NCBI RefSeq assembly: GCF_900105495.1
Contig: NZ_FNTF01000002.1
Location: 5,510,501-5,574,500, forward strand
Length of the DNA: 64,000 bases
DNA from: Pseudomonas frederiksbergensis
GTDB lineage: Bacteria; Pseudomonadota; Gammaproteobacteria; Pseudomonadales; Pseudomonadaceae
Direction of reading: 5' to 3'
The position numbers were made by a program, and so were the translations under genes. Below are positions 32,540 to 41,621 of this stretch, piece after piece. The notes under the pieces were generated by a model, which was given only the letters and a program-made list of their open reading frames with translations, had not been told where the DNA came from and searched no databases. Within the stretch, counting starts at the first letter, position 1. The number at the start of each line of letters is the position of its first letter.

Positions 32540-34633
32540 TTAGTCCGGCGTGCCGTCAACCACACCGGCGGTGTTGTCGATCAGGCTTTTGGTCGCCGTT
32601 TGCAGGAACGCTTCGAGCTTGAGCTTCAGCTCAGCGGTACGCGGCGCATCCGGAACGATCTCGGCGTGAGGGGTGGCGCCCAGTTCGTACTGGTACATTT
32701 TCGGCGCCATTTCCTTTTCCTTCGGCAGCACCAGAATCTGATCTGCCGTGATGATGGCGGTGGTCTGCTCGCTACCCGACGGCTTGATCACACCGAAACC
32801 GGTGTCGCCTTCAGGCAGGTTGAGCAAATCGCGGCCCCAGCACTGATGACGCACTTCACCACCAATACGGCCCATGATGGTTGGCACGATGTCGATCTGC
32901 GTGCCCACGGTATGGTCCCGCTCGCCGAACTTTTCCTGGATGCCCGGTGCGATCATCAGCATCGGTACGTTGAAGCGGCCCAGGTCCATTTCGGTGATCT
33001 GACGCTCGTTGCCAAAACCGTGGTCGCCGACGATCACAAACAGGGTTTCCTTGAAATACGGCTCCTTGCGGGCCTTTTCAAAGAACTGGCCGAGCGCCCA
33101 GTCCGCATAACGCATGGCGGTCAAATGCTCGTTCAGGCTACCGCGATCGGTCACGGGCTCAACCGGCAATGGCGTCGGCAAGGCGTATGGCGTGTGGTTG
33201 GACAGGGTTTGCAGCAGCGCATAGAACGGCTTGCCGTTTTCCCGCGCCTTGAGCTCAGTCAGACCTCGGTCGAACATGTCCTGGTCGGACACGCCCCAGG
33301 TCGGATCGGAGAACACCGGGTTCACGAAGTCGTTGCGCCCAATGAAGTTGGTCATGCCCTGGTTGCTGAAGAAACCCGACTGGTTATCCCAGGCGAAGTC
33401 GCCGTTGTAGACGTACACGTCGTCATAGTCACGGGCACTGAGCAATTGCGGCAGGCCGGACAGCTTGTGGCTGCCTTCCGGCGTCTGCATCAGGTATTCG
33501 AAACCCGGCAGGTTCGGGAAGCAGGCCATGGTGGCGAACATACCCTGGTGGGTATGGGTGCCGTTGGAGAAGAAGCGGTCGAACATCAGGCCTTCCTTCG
33601 ACAGTTTGTCGAGGTACGGTGTGATGTTGCCCGGTGCACCCAAGGCGCCCACCGAGTGACCGGCCATGCTTTCCATCAGGATCACGACGACGTTCTTGAT
33701 CGGCAGGGTCTTGTCGGCCGGCGGCGTGTAATCGCGACGCACGGCTGCGGTTTGGGCATCCACCAGTTTGTCGTCCGCCATCACCAGCATGTCACGCACC
33801 ACTTTCTGCGCTTCAGGCTGTGGCAGGGTGGCCTTCCAGATGTTGTCGCGATCTTCGGACATCCGGCTCTTGGCCGCGGCGACCAACGACAAAGTACCGT
33901 TGAGGCCCAACTGGTTGGCGAAGTTCGAATCGGTGGTGTAGACGTCACCCCAACGCATTGGCGGGCCCTGGCGCAAGGTGCCACGAGCGGCGACCACGCA
34001 GACCAGCAGGCAGACGACAAACACCGCGATGCGCGAATACCACGGGGCGACCTTACGCGTACCGATACTGCCGCCGCTGAAGGGGCCACGAGGCCGGGTG
34101 GCGCGGTCGGCGCCCTTGAATGCCAGGGTCAGGATCAACGTGCCCACGGCCCAGGCCAGCAGGTAGCGAACCACCGGAAAACCGTACCAGAGCATGCTCA
34201 TCACGGTTTTCGGGTCTTCTTTTACATATTGGAAGACCAAGCCGTTGAGGCGCTGGTGGAACTCGCGGTAGAAGTCCATCTCCATCAGGCCGAGGAACAG
34301 GGCGATGCTCGAGGCAATGGTCAGCCAGAACCGGAAGAATCCGCGTGCGGACATCGCCCGGGCGCTGAACAGCGCCAGCAGCAATGGAATGCTGAGGTAG
34401 ACCACCAGGCGCAGGTCGAAACGCAGACCGTTGGCGAACGCTTCGAGAAAGGTCGAGGCCGGGGTGTCGAGGATCATCTCGCGGTTGTAAACCAGCAGCG
34501 CAACGCGCAACAGGCTGAACATGACCATCATGACCAGGGCACACAGCAGCGTGTAGGCCAGATGCGATTTGACGGTCGGTTGCAGCAGGCGACTAGAAGC
34601 TCGCTGCTGACTCAGGGCGTCCGGGTTTGCCAT
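32540..34633 (-). CDS. LTA-synthase-like membrane sulfatase
   Basis: 697-residue protein. Five membrane helices occupy about residues 20-205, and a periplasmic alkaline-phosphatase/sulfatase-fold domain covers about 285-640. The nucleophile is expected in NGTHTHQG near residue 360, preceded by ILMESMAGHS with the Glu metal ligand near residue 317; a further metal site is DHGFGNE near residues 541-547. In this family such enzymes transfer phosphoglycerol or phosphoethanolamine to lipids or glycans. A role in membrane glycan decoration is likely, but the acceptor is unknown; no lipoteichoic acid is expected in a Gram-negative cell. Confidence 0.88.
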   Translation of the reverse strand: MANPDALSQQRASSRLLQPTVKSHLAYTLLCALVMMVMFSLLRVALLVYNREMILDTPASTFLEAFANGLRFDLRLVVYLSIPLLLALFSARAMSARGFFRFWLTIASSIALFLGLMEMDFYREFHQRLNGLVFQYVKEDPKTVMSMLWYGFPVVRYLLAWAVGTLILTLAFKGADRATRPRGPFSGGSIGTRKVAPWYSRIAVFVVCLLVCVVAARGTLRQGPPMRWGDVYTTDSNFANQLGLNGTLSLVAAAKSRMSEDRDNIWKATLPQPEAQKVVRDMLVMADDKLVDAQTAAVRRDYTPPADKTLPIKNVVVILMESMAGHSVGALGAPGNITPYLDKLSKEGLMFDRFFSNGTHTHQGMFATMACFPNLPGFEYLMQTPEGSHKLSGLPQLLSARDYDDVYVYNGDFAWDNQSGFFSNQGMTNFIGRNDFVNPVFSDPTWGVSDQDMFDRGLTELKARENGKPFYALLQTLSNHTPYALPTPLPVEPVTDRGSLNEHLTAMRYADWALGQFFEKARKEPYFKETLFVIVGDHGFGNERQITEMDLGRFNVPMLMIAPGIQEKFGERDHTVGTQIDIVPTIMGRIGGEVRHQCWGRDLLNLPEGDTGFGVIKPSGSEQTTAIITADQILVLPKEKEMAPKMYQYELGATPHAEIVPDAPRTAELKLKLEAFLQTATKSLIDNTAGVVDGTPD

Positions 34634-34879
34634 GTCGTTTTAGGACCCATTGGAAGTTGAAGTTTCAATAAATACAGCGGCGCCTTGCCCTCTGTTGGCC
34701 TGTACTCGGCCCCGGGGCTTGCGCGGTGCGCAAATGTTGCACGATCAAACGCGGCATTGCCATTGATTACTGTCCGGCATGCCTGGCGCGGGCGAATTGT
34801 CTTGGAGACGTTGTGAAAATTTCGTGCAACGTATATTCGGATACAAAATAAAGTCTCCCGCTCCGAATGCCCGTTAGTT

Positions 34880-35016
34880 TGATCGTTCCCACGCTCTGCG
34901 TGGGAATGCATCCCGTGACGCTCCGCGTCACCAGTGCGCAGGACTTACGCCTTGCGTCAACAGCGAAATGCGGAGCGTCCCCGGCGGCGTTCCCACGCAG
35001 AGCGTGGGAATGATCA
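34880..35016. repeat. CCCACGC palindromic repeat, copy 3 (diverged)
   Basis: Outer arms as in the other copies, but with a longer, altered centre (136 bases against about 110) and right end GGGAATGATCA. Confidence 0.8.
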
Positions 35017-35228
35017 GATGTACGCGCAAGCTTTGAGGAAACAGGGGCCCACGGAGCAGGACCGGAGCGAGGGCATGCCGAACCTGGGCGTGGCACCGAC
35101 CGAAAGGGGCAAGAGCCCTTGGTTACTTGGGACTTTTCCAAGTGACCCGCCGTAAGGGCGGAACCGCCAGCCGCCGTTACCGCAAAAACGGATATGCCCC
35201 CGATTAAATAAACCGCCCCACCAAAATA

Positions 35229-35260
35229 GAAAACGCCCCAAACAAGTCAGGGCGTTTTAT
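35229..35260 (-). terminator. Intrinsic terminator of the START gene
   Basis: AAAACGCCC and GGGCGTTTT around a 14-base loop, just past the START gene stop on the minus strand. Confidence 0.8.
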
Positions 35261-35271
35261 CAAAAGAGCAA

Positions 35272-35877
35272 TTATTTCTCAGCGCGTTCTTTCAGGGCTT
35301 TCAAGGTATTAAACGGCGCATCCACCACAAACTTGTTGGCAACCATCGACGGAATGCTACCGCCCGGCTCGGTATGCACCTGATAAGTCACTTCAATCTG
35401 ATCGCCCTTGGGCACAAACTTCCAGAACCCATCAATCTTGGTCACCCGCACAAAGCCTTTTTCTTCAGGAAGGTACGTCGGCACACCTTCAAGTTTGCGA
35501 GTCAGACTGCCATCGGCGCCTTCGGTGGTGGTGACATGCAACACCGAGTCACGCGCGGTAACCGGCCAAGGCGTATTGAACTGAGTGTAGGTCCAGCTCT
35601 GATTGCCCTCATGCTTAAGCAATTTCTGAGTCTTGCAGTCGTGAATCCAGGCACAAGCGCCAGGCACGTCTTCCTGCAACGCGCGCAGTTTGGCCATGGT
35701 GGTCTTCATCAGGGTGACGCCCTGGTAAGCCTTGTAATCGGAGCCAGCCACTTCACTCAAGGAAACCTTGATGCCGTCTTCGTTCTTGGCGACTTTCCAG
35801 TCTTCTGCCTGAGCGGCCGTGGAAGCCAGAAAAACCGTTAAACCACACAGCACAGCCATACGTTGCAGCGAACCCAT
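35272..35877 (-). CDS. Exported START-domain protein
   Basis: 201-residue protein with a signal peptide (MGSLQRMAVLCGLTVFLAST, cut after AQA) and a START-like lipid-binding domain (VSLSEVAGSDYKAYQG near the start, then WTYTQFNTPWPVTARDSVLH and GFWKFVPKGDQIEVTYQV). The domain forms a pocket for hydrophobic ligands; a periplasmic lipid-transfer role is possible but unproven. ATG at 35877 with AAGGAA upstream, and a terminator follows. The in-frame extension to 35946 is not supported. Confidence 0.87.
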   Translation of the reverse strand: MGSLQRMAVLCGLTVFLASTAAQAEDWKVAKNEDGIKVSLSEVAGSDYKAYQGVTLMKTTMAKLRALQEDVPGACAWIHDCKTQKLLKHEGNQSWTYTQFNTPWPVTARDSVLHVTTTEGADGSLTRKLEGVPTYLPEEKGFVRVTKIDGFWKFVPKGDQIEVTYQVHTEPGGSIPSMVANKFVVDAPFNTLKALKERAEK

Positions 35878-35918
35878 AGTCTTATTCCTTATTGTTGAAA
35901 ATCCGTTCGTTGAACACA

Positions 35919-36173
35919 TCACGCCGCCGTCATTTCCTCCCACCACCCCAGCAATTTGATCGCTTCGTCACTGCTGCTCCCGCAGACTTCGACGTCGGCT
36001 TCGAACGCCGAACACACTGCTGGACGTTCCGGTTTGCCGAAAATGCCGCACAGGTTATCGACAGAGAGTTGTACGCAACGTTCTCCCGCGGGCTTGCCAT
36101 TAGGCATGCCGGGGATCGGTGAACTGATGGAAGGGGCAATGCAACAGGCGCCACAGCCTTCACGGCATTTCAT
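35919..36173 (-). CDS. YkgJ-type cysteine-cluster protein
   Basis: 84-residue protein with cysteines in CREGCGACC (residues 3-11), RCVQL, NLCGIF and AVCSAF, the pattern of the YkgJ/UPF0153 family, thought to bind a zinc ion or iron-sulfur cluster. Function unknown. Single gene between the START gene and the unknown exported protein. Confidence 0.88.
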   Translation of the reverse strand: MKCREGCGACCIAPSISSPIPGMPNGKPAGERCVQLSVDNLCGIFGKPERPAVCSAFEADVEVCGSSSDEAIKLLGWWEEMTAA

Positions 36174-36335
36174 GACGACGAGCTCCTCGACGGGTGATGT
36201 GTTAAATGACGTGGCACAGAGTAACCGCTAAAACGCTTGTTTAAAATTGTCTGGGCCGGGGTTTTTCGCTTTAACGAGCGTGACTGACCAGTCTCCGACA
36301 AAGCGTCTGGCCAACAGGTCACGGACGGAAAGAAA

Positions 36336-36803
36336 TTATCGCTTGAACTCGAATTCCAGGGCTGCGCCTTCGACCTCATGACGCTCTTCGTTGCGCAGTT
36401 GCAACTGCATTTCGTTGCTGATCAGCCTCCCGTTGAGCTGAAACGGGCCTGCCTTGTCACTGAACATTTGCGGCAATACTGCATCGTGCCGTGGCAACTC
36501 TACCGTACCGATCGGTTTCAGCTCCTCGGCCATGTCTTCGGGCAGGCTTAAATCCAGGTCGGCCGAAGGCAGCTTGGTTTTCGCGATCTCACTGGCGGTT
36601 TTGGACTTGGATGCAATTGGCGGTCGCTTTGTTGCCTTGGCCGCTTTCTTTTTGACCGGCGCGGCTTTCTTGACCGTTGCCGGTTTTTTCGACGTGGCGC
36701 TGGCTGCCGGTTTTTCTTGAACGGAAGCCGCCAATACACCTTCGGCCTGGAAGGTCATCAGCAGGCAGATCGATAGCCATACGGCGGGGAAAATCGGCTT
36801 CAT
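36336..36803 (-). CDS. Exported Lys/Ala/Pro-rich unknown protein
   Basis: 155 residues. Signal peptide MKPIFPAVWLSICLLMTFQA with cleavage after VLA, then a highly basic KKPATVKKAAPVKKKAAKAT linker, then a short mixed domain ending LEFEFKR. Such low-complexity sequence is easily mislabelled as translation factor IF-2 by similarity. Start at 36803 chosen by the signal peptide; alternatives at 36833 and 36857 lack better ribosome binding sites. Function unknown. Confidence 0.65.
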   Translation of the reverse strand: MKPIFPAVWLSICLLMTFQAEGVLAASVQEKPAASATSKKPATVKKAAPVKKKAAKATKRPPIASKSKTASEIAKTKLPSADLDLSLPEDMAEELKPIGTVELPRHDAVLPQMFSDKAGPFQLNGRLISNEMQLQLRNEERHEVEGAALEFEFKR

Positions 36804-36891
36804 GGACCCAACGGGGCAAACGGCAGGAGCCATATGCTCGCCTGTTGTACGCGACATGACAAGCTCGGGCAGGAATATCCTGCCCGCCCCC

Positions 36892-38331
36892 TCAAAAGCC
36901 GCCGACCATTTCCTGACAGAGCTGGGTGGCGAGCATGCCCAGGGTCATCAATGCACGTTCGGCTTCACGGTTCCAGGGTGTGCCGCAGTTCAGCCGAATG
37001 CAGTGGTTGAACTGCTCGGTGTTACTGAAAATCAGCCCCGGCGCGATGCTGATGCCCTGCTGCAACGCACGAACGTGCAGCTCTTGCGTGTTGACCCGCC
37101 CCGGCAGGCTGACCCACAGAATGAAGCCGCCGGTCGGCCGGGTCATCTGCGTGCCTTCCGGAAAATATTGCTGTACCGCCAGCTGGAATGCGCTGAGGTT
37201 CTTGCGGTACTCCTGACGGATGTAGCGCAAATGCCGGTCGTAACCACCATTTTCCAGATAAGCCGCGATGCCCATTTGGGTGACGCTGCAAGCCGAGTGG
37301 GTACTGAAGGTCTGCAAACGCTGGATTTCCTGCTGGTACTTGCCGGCAATCATCCAGCCGATCCGCACACCGGGCGACAGAGTTTTGGAGAAGCTGGAGC
37401 AATAGATCACCCGATCCAGCCGATCGTAGGCTTTAAGTGATTTGGTGCGCCCCTGCTCGAACATCAGTTCGCCGTAGATATCGTCCTCGACAATCTGGAT
37501 ATCGAAATCCGAGGCCAGGCGCAGCAGTTGTTTCTGCCGCTCTTCGGGCATGGTGCCGCCCAATGGATTGCTCAGACGAGTGGTCAGCACGAGTGCCTTG
37601 ATCGACCACTGGTTGGCCGCCAGTTGCAAAGCTTCGAGGCTCATGCCGGTGGCCGGATCGCTCGGAATCTCGATGACCTTGAGGCCCAGCAGGTCAGCCA
37701 GTTGCAACAAACCGTAATAGGTTGGCGACTCGGCGGCGATCAAATCGCCCGGCCGGGTTAATACGCGCAGAGACATCTGCAAGGCATCAACGCAGCCGTG
37801 GGTAATCACCACTTCCGACGGATCGACCACCACGCCGGCATCGCGCATGCGAATCGCCACCTGTCGGCGCAACGGTTCGAAACCCGGGCTGAACATATAG
37901 CTGAACGCCCGCGGGCTATGGAAACGGGTAACTTTGGCCAGTTGCTGATGCAGCGCCCGCACCGGCAGGTAATCAACGCTCGGTACCGCCGCGCCCAAGG
38001 GAAACACACCCTCGCGGCGGGATTCGACCAGGACTTGTTGGATGATGCTGCTGCGGGTGACCAGACCTGGACGCTCGACCCGGGCGATGTCCGGTGTCGG
38101 CGCGGTCAGGGCCGGGGTCTGGTGCACGTAGTAACCGGACTGCGGCCGGGCGCGGATCAGCCCCTGATCCTCGAGGTTGGCGTAAGCCTGCAACACCGTC
38201 GCATGGCTGACATTGAGCTGCGAGCTCATCTTGCGCACCGATGGCACGCGCTCCCCCGGTTGATAGACGCCACGGCGGATGTCTTCGGCCAGTTGCTGAG
38301 CAATACGTTGGTAGAGCAAGAGATTGGTCAT
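36892..38331 (-). CDS. MocR-type regulator (GntR helix-turn-helix plus aminotransferase)
   Basis: 479-residue fusion. Residues 1-75 are a GntR winged helix (LAEDIRRGVYQPGERVPSVRKMSSQLNVSH, then QAYANLEDQGLIRARPQSGYYV); residues 100-475 are a fold type I aminotransferase with the PLP-binding SSFSKTLSPGVRIGW segment (Lys near residue 317) and an aspartate in EDDIYGELMF. MocR proteins sense PLP-linked metabolites and control nearby or divergent genes. The target is not apparent here: the nearest gene is the OmpA operon. An ACAGT-rich inverted repeat set lies directly upstream. Confidence 0.92.
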   Translation of the reverse strand: MTNLLLYQRIAQQLAEDIRRGVYQPGERVPSVRKMSSQLNVSHATVLQAYANLEDQGLIRARPQSGYYVHQTPALTAPTPDIARVERPGLVTRSSIIQQVLVESRREGVFPLGAAVPSVDYLPVRALHQQLAKVTRFHSPRAFSYMFSPGFEPLRRQVAIRMRDAGVVVDPSEVVITHGCVDALQMSLRVLTRPGDLIAAESPTYYGLLQLADLLGLKVIEIPSDPATGMSLEALQLAANQWSIKALVLTTRLSNPLGGTMPEERQKQLLRLASDFDIQIVEDDIYGELMFEQGRTKSLKAYDRLDRVIYCSSFSKTLSPGVRIGWMIAGKYQQEIQRLQTFSTHSACSVTQMGIAAYLENGGYDRHLRYIRQEYRKNLSAFQLAVQQYFPEGTQMTRPTGGFILWVSLPGRVNTQELHVRALQQGISIAPGLIFSNTEQFNHCIRLNCGTPWNREAERALMTLGMLATQLCQEMVGGF

Positions 38332-38482
38332 GACGCAGCACTCGATTTCACGGGCATTTTATTCTTGTGTGAAACAATACCGGAACAGTTTAGAAGTGTA
38401 CTGGGACAGTTGCCACAATAGTCGACCGTACAGTGCAGTGTCAGCAAAAACTGTACTGTTTTTTGGCGTTGATCAGCAGGCG

Positions 38483-38516
38483 TAAAAAAACCCGGCGCTG
38501 ACGGGCAGGCCGGGTT
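38483..38516 (-). terminator. Terminator of the OmpA/DUF4398/binding-protein operon
   Basis: AACCCGGC and GCCGGGTT with a long T run on the minus strand, downstream of the ompA-family gene. Confidence 0.82.
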
Positions 38517-38598
38517 GTAGCAGCTGTCGAGTGAAACGAGGCTGCGATCTTTCCAGGCCCATTGAGTGTCAGGGGCAAGATCAAAAGATCACAGATTC

Positions 38599-39411
38599 CT
38601 ACCGGGCAGCGCCGAGCTGGCCTTTTTCGTCAGAAAACACAATTTCTACCCGACGGTTCTGTGCACGTCCCCGCTCGGAGGCGTTCACGTCGACCGGATA
38701 TTCATCACCGTAACCTTCGACCTGAATGCGTTTATCGTCGATACCCAAATCCATCAGCACGTCTGCCACCGATTGCGCACGGTCACGGGACAGCTTGAGA
38801 TTTTCCTGCTTGCCACCGGTGCTGTCGGCATAACCTTCGATGCGCACTACGCGCTTGGGGTTGAGCTGCAGGAACTGCACGATCTTCAACACCACGCGGT
38901 TCGCCGAGTTTTTCAACTCCGCTTCGCCCGTGTCGAACAGCACATCGCCCAACGTCATCACCAGGCCGCGGTCAGTCTGAGTGGTCGCCAGTGCAACAAT
39001 CTGTTCTTCGAGCCACTTGCCCTGCTGTTGCACGCTAAGCAGTTTGGACTCGCGCAGGGCCAGCTGCAGACGCTGACGCTCCAGTTCAAGCTTCGCCGCA
39101 CGTTCTTCGTTGAGCACCTGATTGGTGTGTTCGCGCGCGATTTCGCTATAGCGTTCACTCAGGTAAGCGTAATGCAGCACGTCCGATCCGCTGCCCCAAT
39201 AGCTGGACAGACGATCGGCTCGGGCCAGCGACTCACCGGCGCGAATCACTTCCTTGGGCGCGATTCGCAGCACGTTGGAATCTTCCTTGACCTTCTGGAA
39301 GTCGGTACTGGCCTGCTGCAACGCGGCCTCGCTGTGCTGACCGGCACAACCATAGAGGCTGACGCAGCCTGCCAGGATCAAACCGCCCAAGGCTTTGGTC
39401 TTGAGGCTCAT
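38599..39411 (-). CDS. OmpA-family lipoprotein with DUF4398-like N-terminal helix
   Basis: 270 residues with a lipoprotein signal (MSLKTKALGGLILAGCVSLYGC), a helical DUF4398-like region (about 25-130), and a C-terminal OmpA domain (about 155-260; RIEGYADSTGGKQENLKLS, then RAQSVADVLMDLGI and NRRVEIVF) that binds peptidoglycan. It should anchor in the outer membrane and stiffen the envelope. It overlaps the upstream DUF4398 gene by 4 bases. Confidence 0.9.
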   Translation of the reverse strand: MSLKTKALGGLILAGCVSLYGCAGQHSEAALQQASTDFQKVKEDSNVLRIAPKEVIRAGESLARADRLSSYWGSGSDVLHYAYLSERYSEIAREHTNQVLNEERAAKLELERQRLQLALRESKLLSVQQQGKWLEEQIVALATTQTDRGLVMTLGDVLFDTGEAELKNSANRVVLKIVQFLQLNPKRVVRIEGYADSTGGKQENLKLSRDRAQSVADVLMDLGIDDKRIQVEGYGDEYPVDVNASERGRAQNRRVEIVFSDEKGQLGAAR

Positions 39412-39764
39412 TGGGCATCTCCCAGTTGCTTGCGCAGGCGAGTGATGCGGGTGTTGAGCACGTTCAACTGTTCCTCGCTCTTGAGGGTCAGAACCCGGGC
39501 TTCGGCCAGACGCGCGTCCAGCTCGGCCTGCTCGGCCCGCATGCGCGCGTTCTTGAAGGATTGGTCGTTCATGCTGCCCTTGGCGCGGGTGAACTTGTCT
39601 TCGGCCAGTTTCATTTCCGGCACGTCGGCGGCGGTGGCGCCCACGGCCTTGGCCTGCTCTAGTGCCCGTTCGGTCAGGCGCATTTGTTCATTCGGCGCCG
39701 GATCGGCTGCACAACCCGCCAGGGCCAGAACGGCCAGGGCAGCGAAAAAAGGTCGGATACTCAC
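39408..39764 (-). CDS. DUF4398 lipoprotein
   Basis: 118-residue protein with lipobox LALAGC at about residues 13-18 and a long helical body of the DUF4398 type (EQMRLTERALEQAKAVGATA then RMRAEQAELDARLAEARVL). The acidic coiled helix matches the N-terminal part of the OmpA protein downstream, so the two are likely paralogous partners. Coupled by ATGA overlap to the OmpA-family gene. Confidence 0.88.
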   Translation of the reverse strand: MSIRPFFAALAVLALAGCAADPAPNEQMRLTERALEQAKAVGATAADVPEMKLAEDKFTRAKGSMNDQSFKNARMRAEQAELDARLAEARVLTLKSEEQLNVLNTRITRLRKQLGDAQ

Positions 39765-39773
39765 TAAAAATCC

Positions 39774-40610
39774 CTACTGTTTTGGGGTACTGACAGGTGG
39801 TTGCTGCGGCTGTGAGAGCTGCGCCTTCCAGCGCTCGATGTTGCGTTGCAGCACGGCTTCCGTCAGTCCGGACGCGGGCAATTCTGTCATCTTTTTGGCC
39901 AGCTGTCCGCGCAACCACGGATCGTTGCAGGCGGAGTTGTGGGAAACCGCGAGGAACAGACCGGGTTTGTCGATCGGTTGTGGACGGGCGATCAGGTCAT
40001 TGGCCAGATTAAGCGTCTGCGCAGCCGTCAGGCCCGAGTAGCGTCCGGCGAGGACAAATTCCACCTCACCCAGCAGCAATTTCTGAAAGGCCTGGGTGAG
40101 GTTAGGCGTACGTGCGAGGGTCAATTGCTGCTCGGCGAACACGCCAAATGCCGGTGTCATACGAGACTTTTCCGACAATGCGCCGGGATGACCGTGAAGG
40201 TCCTGCGCTTCGTTGTAGACCAGCGTCGAGTCTTTGCGGGTCCAGACCAGGTAATCGTTTTCCAGTAATGGAGGATGAATGTAATCCAGAGTGTCCAGTT
40301 CGCTGACCGTCAATGACGCATCCGCCAGCATGTCCATTCGCCCACTGCGCACTTCATCCAGGGCCTGGGAACGTTTGCCGGCGTAAAGCAATTCGACCTT
40401 GATCCCCAACTCCCCCGCCACTTGCTGCAACAGATCAGCACTGGCGCCGATCAGATGCTTGGGGTTTTGCGGGTCTTGCCACAGGTACGGCGGCGCGTCC
40501 GGGCTGCCAGTCACCACCAGACGCTCGCACTTGCCCGCAGCGACGGACAACGCCGGCAATACCGTCAGCCCCAGCAGCAATGACCAGCCGTAAACGCGGC
40601 GCAGATCCAT
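39774..40610 (-). CDS. Periplasmic solute-binding protein (ABC/sensor type)
   Basis: 278-residue extracellular solute-binding protein family 3 type. Signal peptide MDLRRVYGWSLLLGLTVLPA, then ASADLLQQVAGELGIKVELL near residues 62-81 and the second lobe LARTPNLTQAFQKLLLGEVEF near 160-180. No membrane-permease genes are next to it, and it lies 9 bases before the DUF4398 gene, so it may be a free binding protein or a sensor input instead of an ABC subunit. ATG at 40610 with GGGAGAG upstream. Confidence 0.83.
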   Translation of the reverse strand: MDLRRVYGWSLLLGLTVLPALSVAAGKCERLVVTGSPDAPPYLWQDPQNPKHLIGASADLLQQVAGELGIKVELLYAGKRSQALDEVRSGRMDMLADASLTVSELDTLDYIHPPLLENDYLVWTRKDSTLVYNEAQDLHGHPGALSEKSRMTPAFGVFAEQQLTLARTPNLTQAFQKLLLGEVEFVLAGRYSGLTAAQTLNLANDLIARPQPIDKPGLFLAVSHNSACNDPWLRGQLAKKMTELPASGLTEAVLQRNIERWKAQLSQPQQPPVSTPKQ

Positions 40611-40640
40611 GGCGACACTCTCCCACTCAAATCCGGAACA

Positions 40641-40675
40641 AAAAAAAAGCCCGACCAAAAGGTCGGGCTCTTTAT
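40641..40675 (-). terminator. Terminator of the etfBA operon
   Basis: AGCCCGACC-AAAA-GGTCGGGCT with A and T runs on both sides. Lies between etfA and the solute-binding protein gene. Confidence 0.88.
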
Positions 40676-40691
40676 AAGTCAGGCCGCTGGA

Positions 40692-41621
40692 TTAGACCAG
40701 CTTCTCGAACTCAGGGATTGCTTCGAACAGGTCTGCCACCAGGCCGTAATCGGCCACCTGGAAGATCGGCGCTTCTTCGTCCTTGTTGATCGCAACGATC
40801 ACTTTGGAGTCTTTCATGCCGGCCAGGTGCTGGATCGCGCCGGAGATACCGACGGCGATGTACAGCTGTGGCGCAACGATCTTGCCGGTCTGACCGACCT
40901 GCATGTCGTTCGGTACGAAACCTGCGTCGACCGCGGCGCGCGAAGCACCGACGGCAGCGCCCAGCTTGTCGGCCAGGGCGTACAGGTGTTTGAAGTTGTC
41001 GCCGTTCTGCATGCCGCGGCCGCCGGAAACGACGATCTTGGCAGCGGTCAGTTCCGGACGATCGGACTTGGCCAATTCTTCGCCGACGAAGCTGGAAATA
41101 CCCGCATCGTGAGCAGCTGCAACGGCTTCAACCGAAGCCGATCCACCTTCAGCAGCAACCGGGTCGAAACCGGTAGCACGCACGGTGATCACTTTGACCG
41201 CAGCGTTCGATTGAACGGTGGCGATGGCGTTACCGGCATAGATCGGGCGCTTGAAAGTGTCAGCGCTTTCGACCGAGATGATCTCGGAGATCTGGTCAAC
41301 GTCCAGTGCAGCGGCAACGCGCGGCAGGATGTTTTTGCCGTTGGAAGTAGCGGCAGCCAGGATGTGGCTGTAGCTCTTACCCAACTCGGCCACCAGCGGC
41401 GCGACGTTTTCCGGCAGCTGATGCGCGTAAGCGGCATTGTCAGCTGACAGGACTTTGCTCACACCAGCGATTTTCGCCGCTGCTTCAGCCACGGCGCCAG
41501 CGCCCTGACCTGCAACCAGAACGTGGATGTCACCACCGATTTTAACGGCGGCAGCGACGGTGTTCAGCGTGGCCGGGGCCAACACTTTGTTGTCGTGTTC
41601 AGCAATAACCAAGATAGTCAT
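40692..41621 (-). CDS. etfA: Electron transfer flavoprotein alpha subunit
   Basis: 309-residue FAD-binding subunit that takes electrons from acyl-CoA dehydrogenases and hands them to ETF-ubiquinone oxidoreductase. The C-terminal FAD domain is recognised by [14 protein letters not shown] near residues 196-209, [12 protein letters not shown] near 224-235 and [13 protein letters not shown] near 242-254. Its ATG follows directly after the etfB stop, and both are read from one transcript. Confidence 0.96.
   Translation of the reverse strand: MTILVIAEHDNKVLAPATLNTVAAAVKIGGDIHVLVAGQGAGAVAEAAAKIAGVSKVLSADNAAYAHQLPENVAPLVAELGKSYSHILAAATSNGKNILPRVAAALDVDQISEIISVESADTFKRPIYAGNAIATVQSNAAVKVITVRATGFDPVAAEGGSASVEAVAAAHDAGISSFVGEELAKSDRPELTAAKIVVSGGRGMQNGDNFKHLYALADKLGAAVGASRAAVDAGFVPNDMQVGQTGKIVAPQLYIAVGISGAIQHLAGMKDSKVIVAINKDEEAPIFQVADYGLVADLFEAIPEFEKLV

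Larger units (their letters stand above)
34634..35271. other. Gene-free region with repeat and unexplained conserved-looking stretch
   Basis: The promoter side of the sulfatase gene, palindromic repeat copy 3 (34880-35016), then a GC-rich stretch (about 35030-35210) with short inverted segments but no convincing gene, and the terminator of the START gene at 35229-35260. Short open frames here look like repeat-derived artefacts. Confidence 0.6.

Noticed and set aside
34934..35155. Small open frames across the palindromic repeat and following GC-rich stretch, resembling DUF1534-type ORFs
   Set aside because: The repeat itself generates DUF1534-like peptides; no ribosome binding site or codon signal supports them.
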